From Bidens hawaiensis (taxonomy: Eukaryota; Streptophyta; Magnoliopsida; Asterales; Asteraceae): a stretch of 64,000 nt of DNA. The position numbers were made by a program, and so were the translations under genes. The notes under the pieces were generated by a model. That model did no database searches and was not told where the DNA came from. It saw nothing but the letters and a program-made list of their open reading frames with translations. The stretch is from assembly GCA_021521415.1 (NCBI GenBank), contig JAIQDT010001724.1, forward strand, positions 62,001 to 126,000, given 5' to 3'. This document shows positions 21,794-32,285 of this stretch, piece after piece (position 1 is the first letter of the stretch; each line of letters opens with the position of its first letter).

Positions 21794-22764
21794 TGTTGGG
21801 TTTTAACAAGATTATCAAAGTCCATATAACCCATTATATGTAAAAACGCAGTGGATTAAAGATTTAAATCTTGTTAGTTTGTTCATATTAAAACCGATTT
21901 TAAGATAAAACCCAAACCCGGATCCAAAAGTGGACATGCATGCTATCAAAAATCAAAGACAAGAACATGTAAAACGTACATTCACCGTTGAATGTAAATC
22001 TACCTTTAAAGTATGGAAACTTGAAGATTGATGATGTTCTTTTGAATGCAAGCCTTTAAAACAAGAGAGCCTTAAGCTAGTATACCCCAAGCAACCAACA
22101 ACATACCACTTTAGCTAGGTTTTATACTTGATGATGAAACCTTCCTTGTTCTTGTTCTTGGCTTATTTTAGAGAAGAAGAAGAAGAAGAAGAAGAAGAAG
22201 AAGAAGAAGAAGAAGAAGAAGAAGAAGAAGAAGAAGAAGAAGAAGAAGAAGAGAAGGAGAACTCTTGCAAATCTTGAGAGGATAGGGAGAGAGTTTTTGC
22301 TTGGATCACTTTTGAACAAGGAACAAGAATGCATGCCTTATAATTGGGTGACCTCTTACACATTAAAGAGGGGGGGGGGGGCACATGAGGTGGGTTCCAC
22401 ACGCACATGCAATTCAAATTTTGATACACGTACTACATATTTGTTACATGTAACATAATGCTACACGTTACAAGCTTTATGCAACATATATATAACTCTC
22501 TTAGATATTATTTAACCAATTAAATAACATCATTAATTAATATCTCTAAAATAAATTATCCATATAATTCATTATTCATTCAAGTGCAATTGTTTAGGAA
22601 ACCAATTCCCAAAATCAAGTGTTGATATTTATTTACTATGATCACATCATTCAAACCAATATCTATGGTGTTCGTCTAGCCTGTTATTGGATAGGACCCG
22701 ACTTGGATCATAACGGAATTGCTACATAAATACTGTATGTGTCCTGGGCAGACCGAGTCCTACA
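21794..22764 (-). repeat. 5' LTR of the Angela-like element (right side)
   Basis: 971 bp, plus-strand edges TGTTGGG and GTCCTACA, followed by TSD CAGAG. It differs from the left LTR by many substitutions and by an expanded GAA tract at 22173-22252. Confidence 0.87.
22173..22252. repeat. (GAA)n microsatellite inside an LTR
   Basis: About 26 GAA units. The partner LTR has about four at the same place (near 15285). The expansion must post-date insertion or have occurred in one LTR only. The Ser- or Phe-rich reading frames over it are artefacts. Confidence 0.9.
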
Positions 22765-22769
22765 CAGAG
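22765..22769. repeat. Target-site duplication of the Angela-like element, right copy
   Basis: CAGAG after GTCCTACA, matching 14901-14905. Confidence 0.88.
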
Positions 22770-23250
22770 ACATTGCCAATGCCACTGTTGCAATCGTCTA
22801 CAACCAGCCATTTAATTTTTCAAAATTGATATTTGATGGATTGGTTTTTAATTTGAGAAAGGTAGATACGGATTGATTTTTGGTTTATCCCAGATTCTTG
22901 CAGATTATTTTCAACAGAGTAATCCCTAATTTACCAACCTTGCATTACAAGATCCTAATGTTTACAAAAGGATAGTAAGGGTGGCAGCCACTAGTAATTT
23001 TAATCCGGAGGTTGAATTTGACATACTCTCGTGGCTAATTAATCATGATTTGGTGATTATGGAGGTTCCAGCATCACCAAGGGTGAATTTTGATGAGGAA
23101 GAGAGTGACAATGAAGAAGATTCAGATTCTAATGATGCTATTAATGGTGGAAATGATGCTGATGATAATGACAAAAATACGATGGTAATGATGATGTTGC
23201 TGTATGTTGTGGAGGAAGTTGTGGATATTGTACCATAGGCTCAGGGGGAG
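22770..23250 (+). pseudogene. ORF3 of S2, 3' part
   Basis: Continues the ORF3 homology broken at 14905. It covers the block matching FNFSRMIFEGLAANL of S5, then PQILADYF-like text in a shifted frame, LQDPNVYKRI and AATSNFNPEVEFDILSWLIN, and an acidic stretch starting EEESDNEEDSDSNDA. Codons stay in one frame from 22981 to a TAG at 23236. The match to S5 stops right after CAGGGGGAG at 23250, where the next element begins. Confidence 0.6.
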
Positions 23251-24545
23251 TGATGGTCGGCTATAAATCATGTGTATTTATGTGTTATATCATTTATTTT
23301 AATATTTTATATATTGAGAGCACAATTACTTTGAGTTCTTTTATGATCACAGGTGTTAGGAGCTTAAATGAGCTAATTCAGATCCATTTAGATAAAGATT
23401 AAGCAAGCCAAGATAAGATGAAAGCATAGGGACATATATGGATGGTTAAAAAGTATTTGGGAATGATTTGGATGAGAAACCCAAAGCTGAAGCGAAAACT
23501 GAACAACACGGCTTACCAAGAAAGTGTCTTTTGGTAAAACAGACATATCTCGGCCTACAAAATGAGTTACAAAACTCATAATATATGAAGTTTGGATTAA
23601 TCGATGAGATAAATCTAATTATCGTGTCAGGTACCCCTCGCGCCACACGAAGTGGTCCTATAGAGGATGTTAGCGCCCTGCGAAAGTCCTTTTAGACGGG
23701 AAAATTAAACCTAACTTTAATATATTGAGTTTCCATCGCCCATTCGAGATAACCATCATTCTAGCAACCAAGTACAAGCCCTAGGACGATTTTGTACCAT
23801 CCCGAAGCCTCTGGTTCGTCCATTCATCGCATGATTTCGACCTACCATCAGATAAGTGAATCCTTCGTGATGCCGATGCGAGGCTAAACCATTGTATTCA
23901 CTTTAGGCTAGGGTTTTTGTGTAAACTAAATTTGATCAGATTCTATGTTTAGAATGAATATATGCTTGATTTAATGTCTTTAATCTTGTTTTACATTATG
24001 AAATGATTGTTTAAACAACTTATGATTGTGATTATTAAACTTTGCATCACTTTTCTGGTTGTGTTCGTCAAATGCAGGGTTTGTACTTATGTCATTGAAC
24101 GAAAAATCGTTAGTCATTGCTTATAACTGATTTTCATACATTAAACTGGTAATTGGGTAAACCGGGGTTCAGTTGTGTCAACAATTTGGTTAGGGTATCA
24201 TTTGTCCTCACAACCCAACTGTTAGGTTTAGTAATTACTGTGCAATTAATTCCTATGAATCTGTGATTAGTCGGTCATCACATTACCTGAACTTGAAGAG
24301 AATCGCTTTCTCATTATTGTTTACAAAGTTTTCCAAGTAATGGTGTGTTTTTATTAAATCATCTTTTATAAACCACTTGACATCGTTTGTCCACTTATTA
24401 TAATAATTGATAATTATGAACTTTACATGCGTTTTCCATTCATTCCCTGTGGACACGACCTTACATACCCGTACTAGTTATAGGTATTTAAGTCTTATAA
24501 ATACTTGTTTTTTATTAGAGCATGAAATCAACATTTTCCATTCAG
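23251..24545 (+). other. Long non-coding 5' part of the LARD-type element
   Basis: About 1.3 kb with no open frame, probably LTR plus leader. No TATA box or PBS could be assigned with confidence. Confidence 0.35.
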
Positions 24546-25751
24546 GATGACGTGGAGTTGGGTATATGATATGAAGGATATATTTCCGTGGAGGACGATG
24601 ACTCATACCATACACATTCATTTCATGGCCCACCTTCATCAAACTCTCAAGGCTTCTACGCGTCCGATAACCAAAGGAGCTTCAACCAGCAACGTCGCAA
24701 CATGCAGTACCAAAATTATTCATCGCCTCAATCTGATTATAAGAGTTATTTTGGGTCAACAACAGGTTTCCAGGAAAAGTTGTATCAAAGCAGTTATCAA
24801 TCTGAGAAGAGAATAAATGGTTACCAGTTTGAGGATGATTCGGGGTATGATAGTGATGGGACCGGGACGCCAACTTTTGTATGTTATCAAGAGGAAGAGG
24901 ACTACGACTACCATGAACATCCTCAACCAATATACGTGGAACTCCCTCAATATTATAATTATGGTGGTACATGTCAAAGAAATTATCAGCAAGATCAAGA
25001 AGATTCCTCGGGTAATAAAGAAGAGTCTTTGAAAGACGCTATGGATTTTCTGAAGCAGATGAAGAGAGATCAAGAAGCTCACAATCAGGCTTTAAATCAG
25101 ACGTTAGAACTCCAAGAAACGTTTAATGCTGCTCAAGATAAATTAGTGATTCAACTAGTAAAAGAGGTGGCTCAAATTGAACGAGAACAAGAAAATTTGG
25201 TTAGTGGTGCCGTGGTGGATGATGAAGTGATAGATGAGCTTCAAGGGCTTTTAGAGCACGAAGTGGAGAAATAGGTTGTGGAGATTAATACCACACCAAC
25301 TCTATCAGTCATTGAAGATTCAAAAAGTGCAATGGTTGTGATTGAAGATGATGATATAGAGGGAGAGAGTTCAAAGTTTTTGGGGCATGAAGTTGAATGT
25401 TCAGACCCTATTGAAGACAAAGAAACCTTTAAAGAACCGGTGATTGAATTAACCCAAGTGAATCCCAATCGTTCTCCCATTTTGGTCACGCATGTAAATG
25501 AAGATTGGGGTGATGGTGCAAGTTCAAAGAAGATGAAGGTGAGTTTGGAAGACCTTGAACAAATTATGGTGAAGTGGCCTTGTATTCGGTTTACACACAT
25601 TCCACCACAGAGAAGAAGGTATGGGCGGAAAAATTTAACTACTGATCTTACGCCGGAAACTCGATGGGAAAATGTTCAATTCGGCCCTTATTGTAACCTA
25701 GTGTTTCAATTAAAAGTAAGAGTGTGTGCATTAGAGTTTTTAAAAATGTGA
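24546..25751 (+). pseudogene. ORF of the LARD-type element, one in-frame TAG
   Basis: One frame stays open from about 24588 to 25751 except for a TAG at 25272-25274. The product is first Tyr/Gln/Ser-rich (SYHTHSFHGPPSSNSQGFY, then YQSSYQSEKRINGY and YQEEEDYDYHEHPQPIYVEL). It then has a predicted coiled coil (SLKDAMDFLKQMKRDQEAHN to IEREQENL), an acidic part, and a basic end (PPQRRRYGRKN). There is no zinc knuckle, protease or RT motif. I do not recognise a defined domain. Similar Tyr-rich proteins occur beside gypsy elements in Asteraceae annotations as I recall them, so a Gag-related origin is plausible but unproven. Confidence 0.45.
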
Positions 25752-26554
25752 ATTCACACCAGCCAGTATTTTTTATTAAACATACTATACATGAAGGAAG
25801 AAGCGGATCCGAGGTGTGTCAAGTACCGAGCTTTTATTGGGAATTCGGTAAGGAAGTGTACTCTTAGACCACAGTAAACGTCATACCAGGTAACGGTCTG
25901 GATGAAGACCTTATTAAAAACTTAGCACTAATCGGGAGGCAACCCAGATTTTATTTTAAGTTTGTATTTTATATTATTTTTATAATGTTAACGGTTTTAT
26001 TTCAAGCTTACCACTATAGCAAAAGGCAAGTGTGGGGAAGCCACATCAAATATCTAGGAGTTTGTGGTATTTGGTAAAGAAGCTATAGTTTCTTGCCTTG
26101 CTTGGTCTTCATAATGGTCCACTTATATGTTCGAACCACTTGGAGTGCGTTAATGATGTGCTACAGTTAATCCAGGTACATGTATATTTTGTTGTAATTA
26201 AAACTTTGTGGGTGTAGTTTCCTAGAAACCCTCACGAGACCCCACTTCGTCCACCCGGGCTACCAAGGGTTTAAAGGGCTTGTTGCATGTGCTAAATGCA
26301 ATCGTGATTCATTCAATAGTGAGTTAGGTCTTTTAACACGTTTTCTAGTTTAACAAATTTAATTATGAAATTTATTTAACTTGGCTAGGTAATTAAAATT
26401 AACGGTTTTGCAAACGGTTTAAAAGACCTATCCTAACAGTTGTGAAAAGCTTGCTTCTACACGTGTGAGAGTTTGCAGATTCTGTTAGGGAATTGAGGAG
26501 TCGGGTTTGTTGAGCACAAGCACCAGTATATATGAGTGGCTTATTTTTCTTATC
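25752..26554 (+). other. Non-coding 3' part of the LARD-type element and flank
   Basis: It holds the GGGAGGCAACCCA and GTGTGGGG words, which in Athila/Tat-type elements lie near the 3' end of the internal region, and then AT-rich sequence up to the first recognisable S3 gag text. No gene is seen, and the element's right edge is not resolved. Confidence 0.4.
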
Positions 26555-26689
26555 AGGTGATTTAGTACTGAAATTAATTCCAGTACTAAAATCAAAATCC
26601 AGGCCAACAAAGACAGTTCAGCAACAACAACTTTCATCAACAAAATCATCAATAAATAGTCCCACAACAACAATCATTTCAAATGTAAG

Positions 26690-27125
26690 TACCCATTTCT
26701 TCATTGATCGATACGAGATCTGCACGAAGTCTAGGAGTGAGGAATCCTCCTAGACTCGCTTTTGGTGTTGTAGACGAAGAACACAATTATACATAAACAT
26801 ACACACGAATGGGATAAACAGATCTGCAAATCACTTTATATATTAATCAAAACAAATTACATACCGAAAGAGAAAACATATTATGGCCGACCAGAGGTGA
26901 GCTCTACCTCGTGTCTACCCACGAGAATTTGCCTCTCTGTTTTTCTCTAAACAACTTAACAACTCTACCTCACTTTTTCTATTTTTTTTTAATGAGCCCT
27001 AAACATGACACAAATATATATAGGTAAACATCTTCGTGGGCTTGGGCTTGGGCCTCAAGGTGAAGTTGTTTTAACTTCACCTATGGCAAAGTCGGCTCCC
27101 TCCACAACTTTGCCACAACTGGTCG
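26690..27125. other. Segment of about 440 bp interrupting gag of S3
   Basis: The flanking gag text (near 26600-26689 and from about 27130) lines up with contiguous S1 gag, but this piece has no counterpart there. It starts near TGTAAGTACC and ends near CGGTCACA, which would suit a solo LTR, but no target-site duplication is visible and the edges are uncertain. No coding capacity. Confidence 0.35.
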
Positions 27126-27128
27126 GAA

Positions 27129-27674
27129 TTGCATAGCGACGGTCACAAAAAGCACCAACATCAAAGAAACCAACAAATCCCTCCACAAGCTCCTACCAAT
27201 CAAAACAAAAACAATGCCAATCAACCTAGAAATCAAGGAAATGTTGCCTTGGCTCAACAACCACAAGATGGTGTGTTTGACTATAGTAAGCATGCTAAAG
27301 ATATTGAGAATGCTAATATGTCATTCATGGCAAAGATTGGAAATGAAGCTGAATCCTATTCATCTCAGGTACATTCAAATCCCACAACCTTGGAATTAGT
27401 TGAAATGAATGATACTTTCGGAAAGGAAGTTGATAAATTGCAAATTGAGTGCGTTAAGAAACAGAGCATAATTAATGTCTATAAAATGAGTGAATTGACA
27501 TATGAAAACCAAATCAAGAGTTTGGAACAAGACTATATGGACAGTTTTAATATTCATTCAAGATATACAACTACAACAGAAGGATTAAATAAAATGTACC
27601 TTGATGAGAATTTGAAGAACACTCAACTTCAAGTTGAGGTTGTTTTTCTAAAGAATCTAGTGTGCACTGGTAAC
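27129..27674 (+). pseudogene. Gag of S3, part before the chromovirus
   Basis: An open frame with the Gln/Asn-rich stretch IPPQAPTNQNKNNANQPRNQ and then NVALAQQPQDGVFDYSKH, IENANMSFMAKIGNEAES and a coiled-coil-like part to DENLKNTQLQVEVVFLKNLV. The frame is interrupted at the GTAAC target site and resumes as ICGNLKKIKEEDKY at 38903. S4 carries the same text uninterrupted (45802-46020), which proves the join. Confidence 0.75.
27670..27674. repeat. Target-site duplication of the chromovirus, left copy
   Basis: GTAAC directly before TGTGACAATC. The same five bases follow the right LTR at 38903-38907. Confidence 0.93.
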
Positions 27675-28030
27675 TGTGACAATCGTCAATTTCAGGTTAA
27701 CCCCGTTAACTCAACTCCGTCAATTCAAACTTTAAGATCGTTGAATCTATAACGCACACTTCATTACATTTAAACTAGGGTTTAAATGACGCTTAAACAC
27801 TTACTACATGTGTAGTCTTTCGGGATTTGCACCGAAACGCAAACGAGTTGACGCAAACGATTGATAAACAAATGACAAACGTCAAAACAATAATTATGTG
27901 TTAATTATGTGTTAGATATATGTGTGTTACTTGATTGTTATGTGGAATGTTAAACAAGAAACAGGAACCAACTATTTAGGCTAGAGATGTAACATTTGGA
28001 AGTTTAGGGACTAGAGTGTAACTTGTATAT

Positions 28031-28040
28031 CTATAAATAT
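28031..28040 (+). promoter_or_regulatory. TATA box of the chromovirus 5' LTR
   Basis: CTATAAATAT, 356 bp into the LTR, followed by a C-rich leader with ACCCTAACTCCTCTCC. The identical copy in the right LTR is at 36315. A likely RNA polymerase II promoter that makes the genomic RNA. Confidence 0.65.
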
Positions 28041-29127
28041 ATCATTATCACAAACCCTAACTCCTCTCCTTCCCCTCACAAAAACCGACGGTAGCTAGAC
28101 CCCCCCCCCCTCCGTGCGATCGGCTCACAAACACACACCAAACACTTGGTTTTAATCTTGGGTTTTCACAATTGAAGCATCCTACACCCGTTTCTAATCA
28201 TCTCCTACCTTCCTCTTGCTTGTATTGGTGTTTTGAAGGTATAACTTGCAAACCCTAGGTCCGACTTTTTCCTATGCATGGTGTTCATATGATTCTTGTT
28301 TATTTGATGGTGTATTAGTGATGATTTGATAACTAGTTTTGATAGTATTGCATGATTCATTGTTGTCTTTGATTTGAGTTAAAACACAAACCCTAATCTT
28401 GTATGTATGGTGTAATTGAGATGCATGGATAGTAGTATTAGTGTCTAGCATGTTATATGACTTATTTGTGATCCATGGCTAGTGAAATTGTTGAGTTTTG
28501 ATGTGAACAGAATCTGGACAGAATGTGTGTACGATGTTCAAGTGACTGTAACGAAGTGTAAACGTGAAAATTGGTTGAGATTGTGGGTACTGCAGTAAAC
28601 TAGGTTGAGTCTAGTTTTCATGAAGTATAAGTTTGAAATTTTTGGACAAGTATAAGTGTACTTTTATGATTTTACAAAAACGTGGTGCAAAGCTGAGCTG
28701 CTAGACCTGCTGTTAGGTTATGTTGTAAATGTTATATCTTAGGAACTACGAGACCAATTGGGTTGGTTCCACTTCTGGAAGTTGATTCATTGAGTTAGGA
28801 ACCAAACCCAAGTAGTCTTGCATTTATTGGATTTTTCGTTTAACGGGAATTGCAAATAACATTCTGTTGCGCATGAATCTGACTGATATGAGTTTGCTGT
28901 AATGTTTTGGTCATTATAAGAAAAATATGTGGAATAAAAATAAGATAAAATATGTTCTGGAAACCTAAGATATGTATGCTTCTGTGGTGATTTTTGGTGA
29001 ATTAATTGAGACGTTATGATCGGTGAACTAGTGCAATCTTTCAAGTAAAAATTCTGTCATAATGAAACTAGCTGCTGAGTTGTGTAAAAATGCATGAAAT
29101 ATGATAGTTTTTATATAATTGTTGTTT

Positions 29128-29252
29128 TTGACCAAAATACCCTTGCGGGGAATAGTTGTAAATTGATTGCCATGAATTGACCAAATTGCCCTTATGGGGA
29201 ATAATGGTTAGTTAATCTTTGCTTGTTGACCAAAATGCCCTTACGGGGATAA
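29128..29252. repeat. Three spaced direct repeats in the chromovirus LTR
   Basis: TTGACCAAAATACCCTTGCG and two variants start at about 29128, 29177 and 29226, spaced 49 bp. The right LTR repeats the set near 37410-37536. Confidence 0.75.
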
Positions 29253-29938
29253 TTGCTAGTAAAGTATGTTGTTAGTACGTGACACGAAAGTAATTGCTCA
29301 CTCATGTATCGTATCACAATTGTACTTGTTTAAGTCACACACAATTCACAAACGAAACACGAAATCTGTTACGTGCATAGGTATTATGTGCCGAGTCTAG
29401 AGACTCGTTAAACGTACCGATACTTAGAAAATCTCTTTGTTATTTAGAACGCTAGAGAGTTTCTACGACGCGCATCACTTGGTGATCTATATCGGGATAT
29501 TCTTCGCAAACAGTGAGTTTCACTTACCCCGCTCTTTGAACTGTTTTCAAACGTTTTTCACTTGGGGGAGATAACATACTCCGATAAACGCATTTTCTGA
29601 GATAAACGCATATTTAAGATTTTGTTATAAATTATATATCACTTGTAAAGGCTAAGCGGCAAACGTAACATTTGAAGTCCCACACATCGGACCGGTTAAT
29701 ATTTGGAATAGCGAGTCACTGTTGAGTAGTACTACTGGGTTTGACAAACCCCACCCGACGCTAAACTCAACTGGAGGTTGAGTGGGTGTAATTTTGGCTA
29801 ACACTTACCATGGTCTGGATTGACCTGGTGACGGGCACTTGATAAACAGTCAGCTTCGGTCGCGAACCACTTAGCGATACTTGTTGTATAGATTAGCTAC
29901 CTATCGATATATAATTTGACATAACACTATCTGGTAAT

Positions 29939-30286
29939 GCAACACTTAAACGTCGTAACGGGGTTACGCAACACTTAAACGTCGTAACGTGGTTACGCAA
30001 CACTTAAACGTCGTAACGTGGTTACGCAACACTTAAACGTCGTAACGGGGTTACGCAACACTTAAACGTCGTAACTGGGTTACGCAACACTTAAACGTCG
30101 TAACGTGGTTACGCAACACTTAAACGTCGTAACGTGGTTACGCAACACTTAAACGTCGTAACGGGGTTACGCAACACTTAAACGTCGTAACGTGGTTACG
30201 CAACACTTAAACGTCGTAACGTGGTTACGCAACACTTAAACGTCGTAACGGGGTTACGCAACACTGAAACGCCGTAACGAGGTTAC
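29939..30286. repeat. 29-bp minisatellite in the 5' LTR, 12 units
   Basis: The unit starts GCAACACTTAAACGTCGTAA and ends GGGGTTAC or GTGGTTAC. Eleven units are nearly identical, with G/T alternating at one position, and the twelfth (30258-30286) has several changes. There are no spacers between units, so it is a tandem array and not a CRISPR. Confidence 0.95.
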
Positions 30287-30625
30287 GCAAAACGCTAAAC
30301 GATTTATCTTATTTAACTTGTGAACTCACCAACCTTGTGTTGACACTTTTAGTATGTTATTCTCAGGTAGCCGAGGCGGGCGCGCGGTTTAGGAGCATGC
30401 ATTAATTGAAAACATCTTTATTCTGCAAACTTAATTTTAACAGTTACATTTGGTTTTAAGTCGTCCTGCGTGACGCAACTTTTGAATTAAGGTTTTACGC
30501 TTCCGCACTTATTTACATTTAAACGTTTTTCTTTGGTTTGATTATAACTAATGATTCCGATCCTGCCAGTTCACACCCTCTGACGGTAAAACTCCGTTAG
30601 TGGATTTTGAGGGAGTGACAGAGAG

Positions 30626-30639
30626 TGGTATCAGAGCCA
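30626..30639 (+). promoter_or_regulatory. Primer-binding site of the chromovirus
   Basis: TGGTATCAGAGCCA, a perfect match to the 3' end of plant initiator-Met tRNA, five bases after the LTR edge. Confidence 0.92.
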
Positions 30640-30798
30640 TTGGTTATAGCGAACTAGAAGCTGCATGCATACTAGACTATAACCGCGACGACCCATTAGT
30701 TATAATGATACGCACTACATAGATTTGTGTAGTCTTGTAATCTTATCTCTTTACCTCTTTCACTCATACGCGCGCGCATACACGGCTTACCTGAAGGA

Positions 30799-32285
30799 AT
30801 GTCGACGCCGCCATCATCATCATCATCATCCGATCCGATGACTCATGCTCACGGGAAAGAACCGTAGATACCTACCGCCTCGTCACCCCGCGTAGTCCTG
30901 GAACTCGAAGCTCCCGCACCGAAGAGGTACCGCCTATCCGGAGGCATATACGAAAACGACGTTAGCTGGGATTGGTACCCTAACATGATCAGACGTATGG
31001 CCTATCGCGAACAAGTTCCCCCGTTGCCTCACCCGAACCACCCTGCTTATCCCAACACCCTTCCACCCATAACCGAACCTGTAGAGCGAGTTCTCGCAGC
31101 TGTTGTTTCATGCTTGGAGCGTGACGTGGGTTACATGCGCTATACGAGAGCGAACGTTTCCGGACTGTTAAAAGACGGAACCGAGACTAAGGAGGAGATT
31201 GCCCGCATGGCAGCGGCAATGAAGGAAATGCAAGAGGCTAGTGATCAACAGATGAAGATTATGAGGAAGATGCAAGCCGAGATGATAGACTTGCAAAAGC
31301 AACTCCAAGTAGCAAGGACCCGAACCGAGATAGCTCGAGAGCGTTGCGATGTCTTACAAATGCAAATTGCTCAGAACGCAGCCGAACCTGAGGCAGAGCC
31401 TGAGGCCGAGCCTGAGGCAGATTTCGAATAGGAGCCTGAGGAGGAACCTGAGGAAGATCCCGAGGAGGAACCCGAAGAGGAACCGGAGGAAGAACCGGCT
31501 GAGCCAGAGGCACACTCAGAGGTGTCCCCAGACGATGTGAAGATGTGCAAATTCTTGGATTGGAACTGGCTAACGCGATGAACTGGGAGGAGTTCAAAAA
31601 CATGATGCGAGAGGAGTACTGTCCGAGGGAGGAAATTTCGAAGTTAGAGTCGGAGTTTTGGTCGTTGAAGATGGTGGGTTCGGAGATTGAAGCCTACACT
31701 ACTCGTTCGCACGAGTTGGCTGTGATGTGTCCGCGGATGGTGGATCCGCCGAGCAAGAGGATAGAGATGTACATTAATGGTTTAGCACCGCAAATTCAGG
31801 GCATGGTGACGTCTTCCCGACCAGCCACGATCCAACAAGCGATCCGTTTAGCTCACAAACTGACGGATCAGGCTGTGACCCAAGGTGCGTTACCACCTAG
31901 GGGTTCGACCACTAAAGCCCGTGACAACCCGAGTAATGACCACGTCAGCAACAGTAACAGCAACAGCAACCCGAACAGTGGGAAGAGAAAGTTTGACAAC
32001 ACCAGATCTTCATCCTCAAACCTCCCACCGCAACACCACTACCGTAAGCCCGAATTTACTCGGAGTTTCAACACTCAGAATCACAACAACAACAACAACG
32101 GTAGCGGGCAGGTTTCGAGCGGATATGCTGGGAAATATCCAAAGTGCAACAGGTGCAACTTTCATCATGTTGGCCAGTGTGACCGTGTCAAGTGTCAAAG
32201 ATGCGGAAAGATAGGTCACCAAGCGAAAGAATGTAGAGGAGACCTTGCGGCAAAGGTTGCTCCTAAGCCACCGATGACAACTTAG
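30799..32285 (+). pseudogene. Gag of the chromovirus, with stops and an internal deletion
   Basis: The ATG at 30799 opens the frame that also holds 30985-31431 (EREVGYMRY-like part, coiled coil AAAMKEMQEASDQQMKIMRK, and a Glu/Pro/Ala repeat AEPEAEPEAEPEADFE). TAG codons interrupt it at 30865-30867 and 31429-31431. The acidic repeat continues (EPEEEPEEDPEEEPEEE) to about 31540, where the frame shifts and the text jumps to the C-terminal Gag core, ELANAMNWEEFKNMMREEYC. The usual middle of the retrotransposon Gag domain, about 100 residues, is missing. Two zinc knuckles follow (CNRCNFHHVGQC and CQRCGKIGHQAKEC). A TAG at 32283-32285 separates this from the third knuckle. No functional Gag can be made. 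Confidence 0.88.

Larger units (their letters stand above)
14906..22764 (-). mobile_element. Complete Angela/BARE-like Ty1/copia element inserted in S2
   Basis: About 7.86 kb with LTRs at 14906-15800 and 21794-22764, a perfect 5-bp TSD (CAGAG), a PBS next to the right LTR and a PPT next to the left LTR, so it is read on the minus strand. Gene order is gag, protease, integrase, RT, RNase H, the copia order. RT motifs such as LGEAAYILGIKI and SYVFVMNGGAVYWKSSKQ-type RNase H text point to the Angela/BARE group; TAR is the alternative. The two LTRs differ at several percent of positions by eye, so it is much older than the chromovirus at 27675. The integrase core is largely deleted and the protease Asp is replaced, so it is dead. 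Confidence 0.88.
23251..26520 (+). mobile_element. Probable non-autonomous gypsy-like (LARD-type) element
   Basis: It starts TGATGGTCGG exactly where S2 homology ends, so 23251 is a real left boundary. The text ATTCCCTGTGGACACGACC (near 24440) and GGGAGGCAACCCA (near 25939), and the GCAAGTGTGGGG word (near 26027), resemble parts that I know from Athila/Tat/Ogre gypsy elements. It holds one broken ORF (24546-25751) and no RT, integrase or protease. I could not find an LTR pair, a PBS or the right boundary, so the right end is approximate and the class is an inference. Confidence 0.4.
27675..30620 (+). repeat. 5' LTR of the chromovirus
   Basis: 2,946 bp, TGTGACAATC to GGAGTGACA. It contains a TATA box (28031-28040), a poly-C run after GTAGCTAGA (28099-28110), three spaced GACCAAA(A/T)(A/T)(T/G)CCCTT blocks (29128-29252), and a 12-unit 29-bp minisatellite (29939-30286). 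Small frames inside it (such as 28787-29044 on the minus strand) recur in the other LTR simply because the LTRs are copies. Confidence 0.95.

Noticed and set aside
22122..22429. Phe-rich and Ser-rich minus-strand ORFs
   Set aside because: They are translations of the GAA microsatellite in an LTR.
28099..28110. Poly-C run in the chromovirus LTR as a regulatory element
   Set aside because: Its length differs between the two LTRs (11 and 9), as expected for a slippage-prone homopolymer or a sequencing error.
28787..29044. 85-codon minus-strand ORF that recurs identically at 37069-37326
   Set aside because: Both copies lie in the two LTRs of one element. Identity follows from LTR duplication, not from selection on a protein.
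29939..30286. Regular 29-bp repeats that at first look like a CRISPR array
   Set aside because: Units are directly adjacent with no unique spacers, and the array sits in a retrotransposon LTR of a plant genome.
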